Program-made: the position numbers and the translations under genes | NCBI RefSeq assembly: GCF_011397635.1 | Contig: NC_064773.1 | Location: 26,530,949-26,594,948 of the forward strand | DNA from: Epinephelus fuscoguttatus | Taxonomy: Eukaryota; Chordata; Actinopteri; Perciformes; Serranidae | Reading direction: 5' to 3' | DNA length: 64,000 nt | In this document: positions 24,101 through 34,600 of the stretch, in pieces | How positions within the stretch are numbered: the first letter of the stretch is position 1 | Layout of the letters: every line of letters begins with the position of its first letter | The notes under the pieces: model-generated | What the model was told of the DNA's origin: nothing | What the model saw: only the letters and a program-made list of their open reading frames with translations | Databases searched by the model: none

Positions 24101-26299
24101 CGTATCAAATTGCTATTTATAGTTGTTTTTTTTTGGACTGGTTATATTTACATTACATAAGTGTTTATTCTGGACATCTTTGCTGTGACATTTTTTTCTA
24201 TGTCCTCTGAATAATTCACACTGTTTGAGCTAACAGGATCATATAGCTCTTAAATTATTTTTATGCATCCGTGTTGGCAATAACTGTGGCCAGAGGCATA
24301 ATGTTTGGGTAGTCCATCTATCCGTCTGTCCCATTCTCATAAAGGCGACATCTCAAGAGCACCTTGAGGGAATTTTTCAAATTTGGCACAAATGTTCACT
24401 TGGACTCAACAATGAACTGATTAGATTTTGGTGGTCAAGGGTCAATGTCACTGCGACCTTGTCTGTCTCACTCTTGTGAAAACAGTATCTCAAGAATACC
24501 TTAAGGATTTTTTTTTTTTTTTTTTTTCAAATTTGGCACAAACGTCCACTTGGACTCAAGGATGAGCTGACTACATGTTAGTTGTCAAAAGGCAAGGTCA
24601 CTGTGACCTTATGTCAATCTCATTCTTGTGAATGCAATGTGTCAAGAAGGCCTTGAGGGAATTTCCTTAAATTTGGCACAAATGTCCACTTGGACTCAGC
24701 AGTGAACTGATAAGAATTTGTTGGTCAACGGTTGAGGTCACTGTCTAATAGGATAAAAAGATGAAGCAATGACAATATATATTTAAAAGGCAGTGCTCGA
24801 CAGTGCGAGCGTTTCACTCGCATTTGCGACTAAAAATAGGTGTGTGCGAACTGTAAAAAATATTTAGGGGCACATGTGCGCATAAAAAAATCACCTGAAG
24901 CAGCCTATATTTTTGTTAATAAAAAAATATGATAATCTAACCGCAAATGTTGGAGAAACTCCAGCCACCTTCCCTCTTCCCTCTTCCCCGCTTGACACGG
25001 TTATGGGCGGTTTTCTAAGCCACTGTCGGCACAATGAATATAAGTCCCACTGTCGGCAGCGTGGAAATAAGTCAAAGTGTGGAGGAAGCGGCGGACCTCC
25101 GGGGAAGCCTGCTCTGTTCTCCCCGCAGTTAGGGACCGTTCTCCACGGCCAGGCTGTCGGCTGGGTGGAAATAAGTCAAAGTGTGGAGAGGAGGGACCGG
25201 GTTAAGCAGCGGACCTCCGGGGAAGCCTGCTCCAGTCTCCCCGCAGTTAGGGACCGTTCGCCACGGTACCGCTGCTGGGCAGGGAGGAAATAAGACCTGC
25301 AGAGTTTCAGAGGACCTGGAGAATGTTTTAGGATAGTAATAACATATAAGATAATCATATTGCAAAGATAACATATATATAAGATAATAACATTAAAGAC
25401 AAAATTAAATTGCAATACTTTTACAAAACTTGATGATTTTACCTTTCTGTACATTTTGTATACAAATTCATTAAATAATTTTGCTTGTAAATGTCTATTT
25501 GCATCACGGCTATTAATATTATATATATTTTATTTGGTCAATTTACATTGTGCCCCTAAAGTTCTTTGTGCGCTCCTTACTTTTTCACCTTAGGAGCACA
25601 TGTACTCCTTGGGAAAAAAGTTAGCGTCAAGCCCTGAAAGGTCAACTTCACAGTGACATCATGATATTCGGTAAAAACACTTTTCTGGCTCAACGTCATA
25701 TCTCAGGAACAGAAGGGGAGACGTTTGGTCAAATAGATTGTTGTTTCTGATTGTTGTGGACATACCTCTCACTGGAGAGTGGCTGTAACTGGGCAGTTCA
25801 TTCACAGATGGATCCCTATTATGTAATTTTGTATACTCTTAAGTGATGTTTGAACCTCATCTTTTCATACGAACTGCTATTTCTGCTTGTTTGATTATAC
25901 TGACAATGGCTGTAACATAAAAAAAATGTTGACTAATTTTGTTCTCTTTTGTTCTTCCACAGGTGATGGAGGTGAGTTATTTTCCACATTATATCCAAAA
26001 TAATCATTTTCTCTCATAAAGCAAACCATCACACATGCCTTCATTCTCTCTGTGCAGAATTTGTTGAAGTCATTCTTTTACCTCTCGATGAATTCCAGAC
26101 GAAAATAGATGGTGAGTGATGTTGTTGTTGTTGAGAGCGATACAGGCATTCGGACACACTCACTAACTCACGTTTGCTTTATCCATCAGTTCTGCTGAAG
26201 AAAGAAAAAATCGTGGTGGACTCTAAAGTGTACATCTTTGCCATGGGGATGGTTCAGGCCTTCTTTAAGCCGAGGGAGCTCCCCATCCTGAAGCAGTGA
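21188..26299 (+). CDS. nudt5: NUDT5, ADP-sugar pyrophosphatase (Nudix hydrolase)
   Basis: NUDT5 cleaves ADP-ribose and related ADP-sugars to AMP and sugar phosphate, and in the nucleus it can feed ATP synthesis. Nine coding exons join in phase: 21188-21244, 22535-22602, 22737-22789, 22873-22980, 23152-23247, 23411-23512, 25963-25971, 26058-26111, 26190-26299. They give 218 aa (human is 219). The Nudix box GX5EX7REUXEEXGU is complete at residues 96-118 (Gly96, Glu102, Arg110-Glu111, Glu114-Glu115, Gly117). Trp26 and Trp44 match the adenine-stacking tryptophans of the human dimer. The block VKQFRPP is intact, but the following GGY of human reads GCY here. Exon 7 is only 9 nt and supplies part of the Gly-Asp-Gly-Glu loop. 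A non-coding first exon ends at 20840. The gene lies head to head with CDC123. Its sixth coding intron (23513-25962) holds a tandem repeat split by a transposon. Confidence 0.97.
21553..22126. mobile_element. MITE with about 40-bp inverted ends in NUDT5 intron
   Basis: The left end, AAAGAAAACATG then ACTAACACCAGGTTCACACTG, pairs with the right end (CAGTGTGAACCTGGTGTTAGGCATGTTTTCTTT as reverse complement) with one mismatch over 33 bp; weaker pairing continues to TGATTT. The middle carries CA repeats. There is no coding capacity. It lies in the first coding intron of NUDT5. Confidence 0.75.
24340..24745. repeat. Diverged tandem repeat, period about 140 bp
   Basis: Three copies of a unit carry AAATTTGGCACAAA, TCCACTTGGACTCA and GGTCACTG, with AAATTTGGCACA near 24380, 24530 and 24669. 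Related sequence may resume after 25637, so the transposon at 24791 may have landed in the array. Confidence 0.75.
24791..25636. mobile_element. hAT-like non-autonomous element with internal duplication
   Basis: The left end CAGTGCTCGACAGTGCGAGC resembles the inverted right end CAGGGCTTGACGCTAAC. Subterminal blocks pair too (AGGGGCACATGTGCGC with its partner near 25545-25600). No transposase is seen. Inside, about 100 bp is duplicated in tandem (near 25060-25150 and 25163-25262: GTGGAAATAAGTCAAAGTGTGGAG, GGACCTCCGGGGAAGCCTGC). The longer shared run is quoted in parts only. Confidence 0.6.
25963..25971 (+). other. nudt5: 9-nt micro-exon of NUDT5
   Basis: GTGATGGAG lies between TTCCACAG and GTGAGT. 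Joined to the exons on each side it gives Gly-Asp-Gly-Glu, which the family requires before FVEV. Without it the protein lacks Gly-Asp-Gly but stays in frame. Confidence 0.85.
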
Positions 26300-27306
26300 C
26301 GGAGAACATCCAGGATGAGGATGAGAGGAAGAGAGAGTTGTTTCTGTTACATAGGGCTCCTACACAGGACTGGGAAGAAGGAAATATAGGGCTTCCAAAC
26401 TGTAATAAGGAACTGTATGAAAAGATGTTGTTGCATTGTGGTTTTAGACCTTATGTAACCTCATGTTTTAATATTTGCTCCTATGATCATCCACAGAGCA
26501 GTGTGGGAGTTAGGCAACACTGTGTGTAAATCACACTAAACACAATTTCAAAATATGAAATAGAAGTCTTGAAAGCGAACCTATGGAGGAGCCCTGTTAA
26601 CATTACTGTGTACTGGACCACTTTTTCTCAGTACAGAGGTACTATCACACACCCTAAGGCCCGGAACATACTCTGGTGGGGCCAAGTCTTTATTGTTTGC
26701 ACTTAACACAGAATATGTTTCCGCCTTTAGTCTTGAATGCCTTACATGACAGATTTTCCAGGTTTTTATGAGATTAACATTTAGTTTGACGAGATGCGGT
26801 TTGTTGAGATTTTTATCGAGTGATGGTGAGACATTCCTAACGTACTGTTTTGACCAAACAAATCAACCTCGAAACACCTTTTCTGTTGAAAACTGGCTGT
26901 TGCAGAGGTGCAGTGCAGTTCTTGCTACATTTAGTTTGGTGTGTTCTTCTTTTCTCATGGATGATTTCATGCAGACTCACATCCTGTGTCTGGAGTTTGT
27001 CTAAAGGCATCCTGGGGACTTAAGAAACTCGCTGACTTTAGAGGAAGTCGATTAAAAAAAAAAAATCTAAAAAAACATGCATTGTGATGATGGTTACTTA
27101 TAGTTTTGATTGGTATATTAACAACAGTGTTAACAATCAAATGATGGATCTTTCCTGTGTAACTCAACTGTAATGTACAATAGATTAATAGGATAAGTGT
27201 GATTAATAGGATAATAACTCATGCTGTGTCTCCAATCCCATTGTGGTGAAATTAACTGGATATTGATGCTGTATTTACCTTGGCAACTAAAAATAACTGA
27301 CCAATG

Positions 27307-27312
27307 AATAAA
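27307..27312 (+). terminator. nudt5: Probable NUDT5 polyadenylation signal
   Basis: AATAAA occurs about 1 kb after the NUDT5 stop codon, with a T/G-rich stretch following. This would give a 3' UTR of about 1.0 kb. The cleavage site itself is not determined. Confidence 0.4.
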
Positions 27313-27329
27313 TGGGATACAACCTTTGC

Positions 27330-28203
27330 TCTTACCTGAATCTGTGTTTCTGTATCACACTGACATGTCAGCAACAACTGAGCAAAGGGGGACACGGACA
27401 GACGTTTCTTAAAGTGCATGTGCATGAGTTCATGTTTATTATTTAGTCTTGATGTACTTTACAAAGGGCATCCTGGACTTTCTAGTGATGTAACACACAA
27501 GGGGGTGTGACCAATAAACACGTCTGTCTTTTCAAAAAGAGGGGAATTGCACATGCACGTTTAAATGGCAGAAGATGACATTATTTACACCCTACCTAGC
27601 GACCATTTAGGCTTAGAAGTGACATGTAAACTAGGGCTTCATAAGTTTTAGCTATTTAGAAAATACTATTTTTCTTGCACATGCACACACAAAAGCGCAC
27701 ACACAATGTGAAACCACTTAAAAGCATGCACAATACTTTTTATATCACATTTCATAAAAGTTAATGTAATTAAATAATAAAATGTAAGTGTACTGTAAGT
27801 TACTGTGATTACATGTATGTTTAATGTGAAAGACTGACCCAGTATCCACTAAGAAGAATTGTTATAAATCATTAATAAACAACTGTTTTAAGGAAAAATA
27901 TCTTTGTGATATGTTTCTCATACCACAATTACTAAAAGTATTTTTAAAAAGTTCAAATTTTATTTCCCATGAGTCTCAGGAAAATATGATGTGATATGCA
28001 ATGGACTTTCTTCAATGGAGGACTCACCCAAAATAATAAACCCTGGTTGTATGTTTTCATTACTGCACCTTTCACTTTGTTATCGTCATTAAAATATTAA
28101 CACATTTTACACACCTCAGCTTCATCGCAGATTTGTATAGAAATTAAACATTTAATACTTGATTTGCAAACTTTGTTAAAAACTGCTCACTTCTTACTTC
28201 AGT
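27330..28203. other. Spacer between NUDT5 and FBH1
   Basis: AT-rich sequence with no supported exon, RNA gene or clear transposon. Confidence 0.5.
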
Positions 28204-28283
28204 CCAGTAGGTGGCGATAATGCCTCTTTAAGCTGGTATGTCAACCACCAATAACATTACACGAAGAAGAAGCGCCGGCCAAT
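28204..28283 (+). promoter_or_regulatory. FBH1 promoter region with CTCF-like site and CCAAT box
   Basis: CCAGTAGGTGGCG at 28204-28216 fits the CTCF core consensus CCASYAGRKGGCR at every position. A CCAAT box (28279-28283) and a GCGCCGGCC patch follow, about 100 bp before the proposed first FBH1 exon. The position between the NUDT5 3' end and the FBH1 start would suit a boundary element. Binding is inferred, not shown. Confidence 0.45.
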
Positions 28284-28626
28284 CATGTGGCTTCTTGACC
28301 AACACAAACAGTTGAAAACCTTTCCTCAAATTATTACAAGCTAACTCCGACGCCTTTATTCACGCGAAAACTACGACAAAAATGTCAGCGTCAGTAAGTT
28401 AATATAGAGCTGCTACATTTAAGTTTCGAAAAAGTTCGTGCTTACAAACTCAAGTGAGACGTAGTTAATGTTAGCATAAGTACAAATAAGCTAGCAGTTA
28501 TTAACACTAAAGGTTAGCGACGACGGTTCATATCTGAATTTTTGTGCAAACTACGACGATGGTATTTCTGCTTAACTTAAGATGGACTTTGCCCACAGCA
28601 GACTCAGACATATTCTCTCTCTGTAG

Positions 28627-28683
28627 CGCCAAGTGACCTAACGTTAGATTTGTGACTGAGATACGAATGAGCTGGACACAACG
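28627..28683 (+). promoter_or_regulatory. fbh1: FBH1 5' leader, exon 2 part, with upstream reading frames
   Basis: A likely first exon ends at 28393 (TCA followed by GTAAGT) and a polypyrimidine acceptor ends at 28626. Joining them gives a leader with an 8-codon upstream frame, starting at ATG 28382-28384 and stopping at TAA 28639-28641. A second upstream ATG at 28667 overlaps the main ATG (28684) in another frame and would stop early in the next exon. The main start is chosen because it reads into GKAKRRHLT, which matches the human N-terminus. The splice is inferred from consensus sites only. Confidence 0.6.
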
Positions 28684-31600
28684 ATGGAGATGGCTGTTAA
28701 AGGTGAGTTAAGGCTGTTAAAGGTGAGTTAAAAGTTGAGGAACTGAACGTGCTGCGTGTGTCAGCAGCGGGAGACATAACTGTTAAAATAACTTCATACA
28801 TGTATACTCTGCATAAAATAGTATTTAGTGAAGTTTGAATAGAACATTGGCATGTGAACTCAATAAGGTTAACGGATGGTAACACTAAACTGTACTTATT
28901 AATGGTAATTTTGAAAACTGTCATTGACATAAAAGGACAAGTTTGGTGTGGTGCTTAAGGAAAAATAAATCAGTGAAGTAAAGAAGGAAGAACCAATTAA
29001 GGATATGACTGGCTGTTAAAAGTCAAAATGATAATGCACAGTACAAAACTTGCATGTTTGTCTAGCTCAAGTACATTTTAAAGATACTTTTTTGGGCATT
29101 TTGCCTTTAATGGATAGGACAGGTAAGTGTGAAGGGGAGCGGGGGGGGTGACGTGCAGCAAATGGCCACAGGCTGGATTCGAACCTGGGCCGCTGCGGCA
29201 ACAGCCTTGTACATGGGGCGCCTGCTCTACCCACTAATCCACCAACGCCCCAAACTCAAGCATATTTAAGACTAAAAGTGTACAGACTAGGGATAGACCG
29301 ATATGGATTTTTTAGGGCCGATGCCGATACCAAATTTTTTCCATCACCCTTAGCCAATGACCGATTATGGACTGCCGATTTTCTTGAGCCGACATTTAGG
29401 GACCGATACTGCTTTTGCTCCCTCAATTTACATCAAAAAAATGACACAATGATAACAAATATTACAGGTCTCAAGTTTAAAATAAGAAACATTTATTGAA
29501 CAGTAAAAAATACTAAAACAAGATGGAAAGTTGAGGTAGAACAGGTAGAATATTATTATTATTATACATTCAAATAAAAAAAAAGAGTTCAGTGCTCTTA
29601 AATCTTCCAGTAATGTCTTTATAAAATAAACACATTTTTAAGCTGAAGCATAAATAAAACAACAACTACTGTACACAGTAGGATTCAACAGCTTTGTTCG
29701 ACTTAACCACATACTTTCAAATGAAAAAAAGTGCCAGGGAAAAATAAATCCACGAACCCATGCGCGTATCGGCCAATGCCGATACAAGTAAAAAACTCAA
29801 ATATTGGCCAGATATATCGGCCGGCCGATGTATCGGTCTATCCTTAGTACAGACCATTACAGAAAGGAAAAGTAAAAATTGTCTAGCACTGCATAAAGAC
29901 AATCCTAATACTGTGGTTTGATGATTGTTGTTTTCCAGGAAAGGCCAAAAGGAGGCATTTGACTGCAGAGGAGTGTGATGATCTGGGACAACATGCAGAG
30001 GGCGCTAATGCCCTCACCCAGCCCCTCATTGTCAACCATGTGCAGGGCAATCGCGACCCCAACCGGGGGCTTTACCCCAGGACACCCACCAAGCGACGGA
30101 AGTGTGGTAATCTGCTCTAAACCTGTGCTATACATCCATATTTTGTAGCATGTCCTAAAATTCACGTAAGAAATGGAATCTTCGTTCATCCACTCTCCCT
30201 CTGTAAACTATCAGCATCTGTCCCAGGAAGTCCTGCCGGCCAACAGAGAGGCATCAACAACTTCTTCTCTGTGACAGGAGTCATCAGCTCCAGTCCGCAC
30301 AAATCCTCCCAGACCTGCTCTTCCACTTGCACAAATAGACTCAATGAAGAACTTTTTCCTAGTGAAGGGCCAAAGGATGTGAAATTAGACGAGGAGGATG
30401 ACGATGTCAGCCTGCTAGCTGCTGTATTGGCGGCAGAACCCGAAGCAGAGGAGGACGAGGTTGACGATATGAGCCTTTTAGCTGCTGAGATGCTGTCACA
30501 GCCTGAAACAAAGAAGGAGGAAGTGGTGGATCATTTGGAAGGACTGACAGCAGAGATGTTTGGGGACGATGATGAATTTGACCAATGTGATATTCTCAAT
30601 GAGGAAGAGGAGGTGGAGGCCCTCCCTGATTCCTACTATGGACTCCTGGGCAGCAGCAAGGCCCTGCTGGTGCCGCAGGGCTGCATGGATGACCTTCCAG
30701 AGGAGGTGCTGAGACAAATACTGTGCCTTGTCCCTGCCCAGGACCTCTACCGCAGTGTTAGCCGTGTCTGCCATCACTGGAGGAACATCGTCGAGGACAC
30801 CAAGGTTAAACAAACCACAGATTTACATTAAGTATATATCAGCAGCTGGGTGAGGGGGCTAATGTTGAAGTCAGGTAGCAGTATGTTTGAGAGATTAACC
30901 GTATAGTCCTACTCAAACTTAGTGGTAAATTGAAGTTCACCAAATTAACATAGTTGTTGTGGATGTTGTGTGTTCCATTTTGCAGTTTGTCCCCTACAAA
31001 AAACAGTACTTCCGCTATATGATGAGGGAGAAGGTAACAATGCTGGAGATCCTCTCCATCCTGGAGAACAGCAGCATAATGGATCCAGCATCATCACAGC
31101 ACAGCATACGATACCTTGTTGCGTAAGTCTGCATTTTCTTATAGGTACTGTATACTATGCAGGTATTGTCACTAACTGTTTGTTGTCACCCGTGAAAGTG
31201 AAAGTCAAACCCAAACCCAGATGCCATCTTGAGCTTCCTCTTGGATGTGTGCTGCTTGTGGTCTGGCACCTGGTTACTCCCTTTTAAGTCCCAACTTCAC
31301 ATGTGTGCTGTGCCCAGGAGTGTCCTGAACACAGCAAAATGACAAGAAATGAGAAAATAGAGGCAGAGGGCAGAGTTTCTGTAGATGCATACCCTGCCAA
31401 ACAGTTCTAGTGAGTCCTGAGTGGTGATTTAGAAAGATTTCTTTCATATGAGTCTTACATTTTCTGCAATGTATACCTTTAATGAGGGAATATTTCTGTA
31501 ACAGTACATACATAAAAAGTGAGTCTCTGTAATGTTTTGTATTAGAGATGCATCGGTATGGCATTTCAGGGCCTTTAAAGGGATAGTGCACCGAAAAATG

Positions 31601-34600
31601 AAAATTCAGCCATTATCTACTCACCCATATGCCAAGGGAGGCTCAGGTGAAGTTTGAGAGTCCTCACATCACTTGCGGAGATCCCAGGGGAGAGGGGGTA
31701 GCAAAAAAACTCCACCTAATGGAGGCTTAAGGTGCCTCAGATTCAAACGTCCAAAAACACATAATTGAAACCACAAAATATCTCCAGACTGCTCGTCCGT
31801 AGTGATCCAAGTGTCCTGAAGCCCCGACATAAAAGTTGTTTGGAAAAACGTCATTTGAACTCTGTTTTTAGCCTCAACAGAGTTCAAATGACGTTTTTCC
31901 AAACAACTTTGTTTAACTAATTTTAACGCATGGCTAATTTGGCTCAACTCTCCATGTAATGAGTCTACATTTTAAGCTCGTTCATAATAAAAAAGAGACG
32001 GGGAGTTGACTTCAGAGCGAGCGGTTGAAGACGTCACACTGCAAGTTTATGTTCTGCTTGTTTGAGAAAGTGCTCATGTTGCAGCTGTGGGATGGTTTAC
32101 TCAGCAGCCCTCATACTATCTCCCGTACTGACAGATTTATGGCACTTATGGATAACAATCATTAAAATGTATATGAGTAAAATATAATTCCAAGTTTGTT
32201 CTCTCCGCCATGACCTCTGTTCTACTGTGTGTGCGTGAAGCTGGAGACAGAGAGACAAAAATATCCATTCAGAACCAAGTTTTAAGACCCTAGTCTACAT
32301 CAGGCTCTCAAGTATTGGATGGAATTCATCTGAAATTCCAATAATAAGAACAGTTATTTAGTTTTCTTAATTATCGGCCAATGCATCAGTCAGTGTATCT
32401 GCCATTGATATATTGAGCATCCCTAGTTGTAATTTAAAGAAGACAAAGTGGTAGAAGGTTGACAGAGGAGACAAATATGGAACTTGTCACTTTCAGATAA
32501 ATAACAGACATTAAACCTCCAAAGCAAAAGCTCAGACTAAGCCAACCAATTATAGCAGCAGAAAGCTGCTTAGTATTTGGATCCAGTGTGATGTCCTGAC
32601 AACTGTCGTTAGTATATTCTTTGATATTTAAAGTTATTTTCTGATCTTGGTGTCGTTGTGTCACTGCAGATCAGTTTCATTGAAATGACAACATAAATAC
32701 ATAAAATGACCATGAATAAAAGTATGTGAATGCTGGTAAGCATAGATTTTAGAATGTGCACTGTGTTAATTATCTCCTCTGTCTGTGTTTTGTTCAGTTT
32801 AATGGCTCAGCATAAGGTCGGAGAGCGGGTGAGGCCGGATGACGTTTTGGAGTGTGTTAAGAAGCATCGCCTTTTTCCTCAGGCTGAGGCCTCAATCAGA
32901 TTATGTATTCCTGACATTCAGAAGTACCATAACCTTGGCAATGAGGTATCACTCACACACACACAAATACACCAGTGCTGTGTGTACACGACCACTATGG
33001 AACTTAGATCAGAATTGAAGGTCTTGATGTCATTTGTGTCCAACTTCCAGGGTCCCAACCCGTACGCAGCCATGGCTGTCATACTGATCCTAAGTGAGAA
33101 TGTTGGTGACGTGCAGTCCTTGGTGTCTCTGCTCACCGGCTGCATGTCACACACCGGCATCACAGAGTACCTCAGCCACATGGCCATGATGTTGCTCGCT
33201 TTAAAGAGGAGTAACATTAAGATTAGTAACAGGTAAGGGCTGCAAGTTTTAAACTGATAGTTGGAATGTTTTGAAGTGGGGTTGTTTGAGGCGCGCATCA
33301 ACAGACAGTGTATGACCTACAGCAGAGTGGGGTCGGCTCACCCACAGTTTGGAGAAGCAGTCAAGAGTACAGCCACAGGAGCAAAGCAATGTACTGCTGT
33401 GGACGGAGGCAGCAGCAGAACATAATTTAGACACTAAGAAAAAGACCCACCCAAAAGAAAGAGTTTCATTCAAGTGTACACTATAGTTTGAATATTTTTT
33501 ATCACTTTACCATCAGACAGCTTTTCCCACAGGGAAATTGAAGCCATTGTTTCCATCTGTGCTCACTTCAAAGCCACAAGACTCCTTTGACAAAAATAAT
33601 TTTGCCTCACAGAACACAGGACTGCTGCCTCAGTCAGATGTTTGTTTGTGTTATCGTGCAACTTTAAATCTAAACTTACACTTTCAAATGTCAATGTTTT
33701 TGGCAACCTAAAGCGGTGAAAATATTCTAAATATAACGTACACTTCAACTGATATTTTACTTGGCTAAAATAAGGTTTGCTGCTGCTCCTTCCACTGCAA
33801 TATGTTGCTTAGGTTAAGTGGTGGTACTCCTGCCAGCTTCTCCTGTAGGTAACACATGGACTATGGAGAAGTACCTCATACAACCTCACTTACAAAAAAT
33901 CTATCAATATAATCTATCTCTTTCAATTCCCACATTTTTCTTGTCAGCCTCTCTACAATTCATTTTTTGTGTCTCTCCAGGTTGCATTACAACATCTACT
34001 ACGTACTTAACCTCATGGAGAGTGGCGCCTTTCCTGTCGACTCCAGTCAGAGTGGGTGAGGACCTGAATGCATGCGTTTCCCTGATCATGTGACCCTTCA
34101 TTAACAGAAACTGAACTGAAGTCATGGATATCTGGGGAGTTTTAGCTTTTTACCAGTCGTACTTTTGTGTTTCTGCTAGGCGGCCTCAGATTCAGCTCAC
34201 ACGTGAACAGCAGCATATCCTCAGCCACAACATCCAGGAAGACCATGTGGTCAAGATCGTGGCTTTTGCAGGTACAGTGACAGCTGCTCATGGCACCATA
34301 GCCATCCATGGTCTGTAAAATAATTTTACTCCGTCAAGAACACACTAAAATAAAATAATAAAATAAAAAAATAACACTGAGTTAAAGTCAAGGATGAATA
34401 TCAGTGTAAAATTTACACACACACTCTTAATATTTACCCTGACTCAGACCCACAGCATTTACATTTGAACATAGAAATAATTGAATTACACTTTTAGCCT
34501 TCCACTGCAGGCCTGTATTTAGTCATAGGAGTGCCATAATAATGTCAAATAATTATTAAAAGCATTTTGATTTATTTTCATATTTAATTGTTAATTTATT

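Noticed and set aside
29175-29185. tRNA gene suggested by a B-box
   Set aside because: No acceptor-stem pairing or full cloverleaf; it is a SINE.
30496-30813. 105-aa frame on the minus strand inside FBH1 exon 3
   Set aside because: It is the antisense shadow of a real coding exon.
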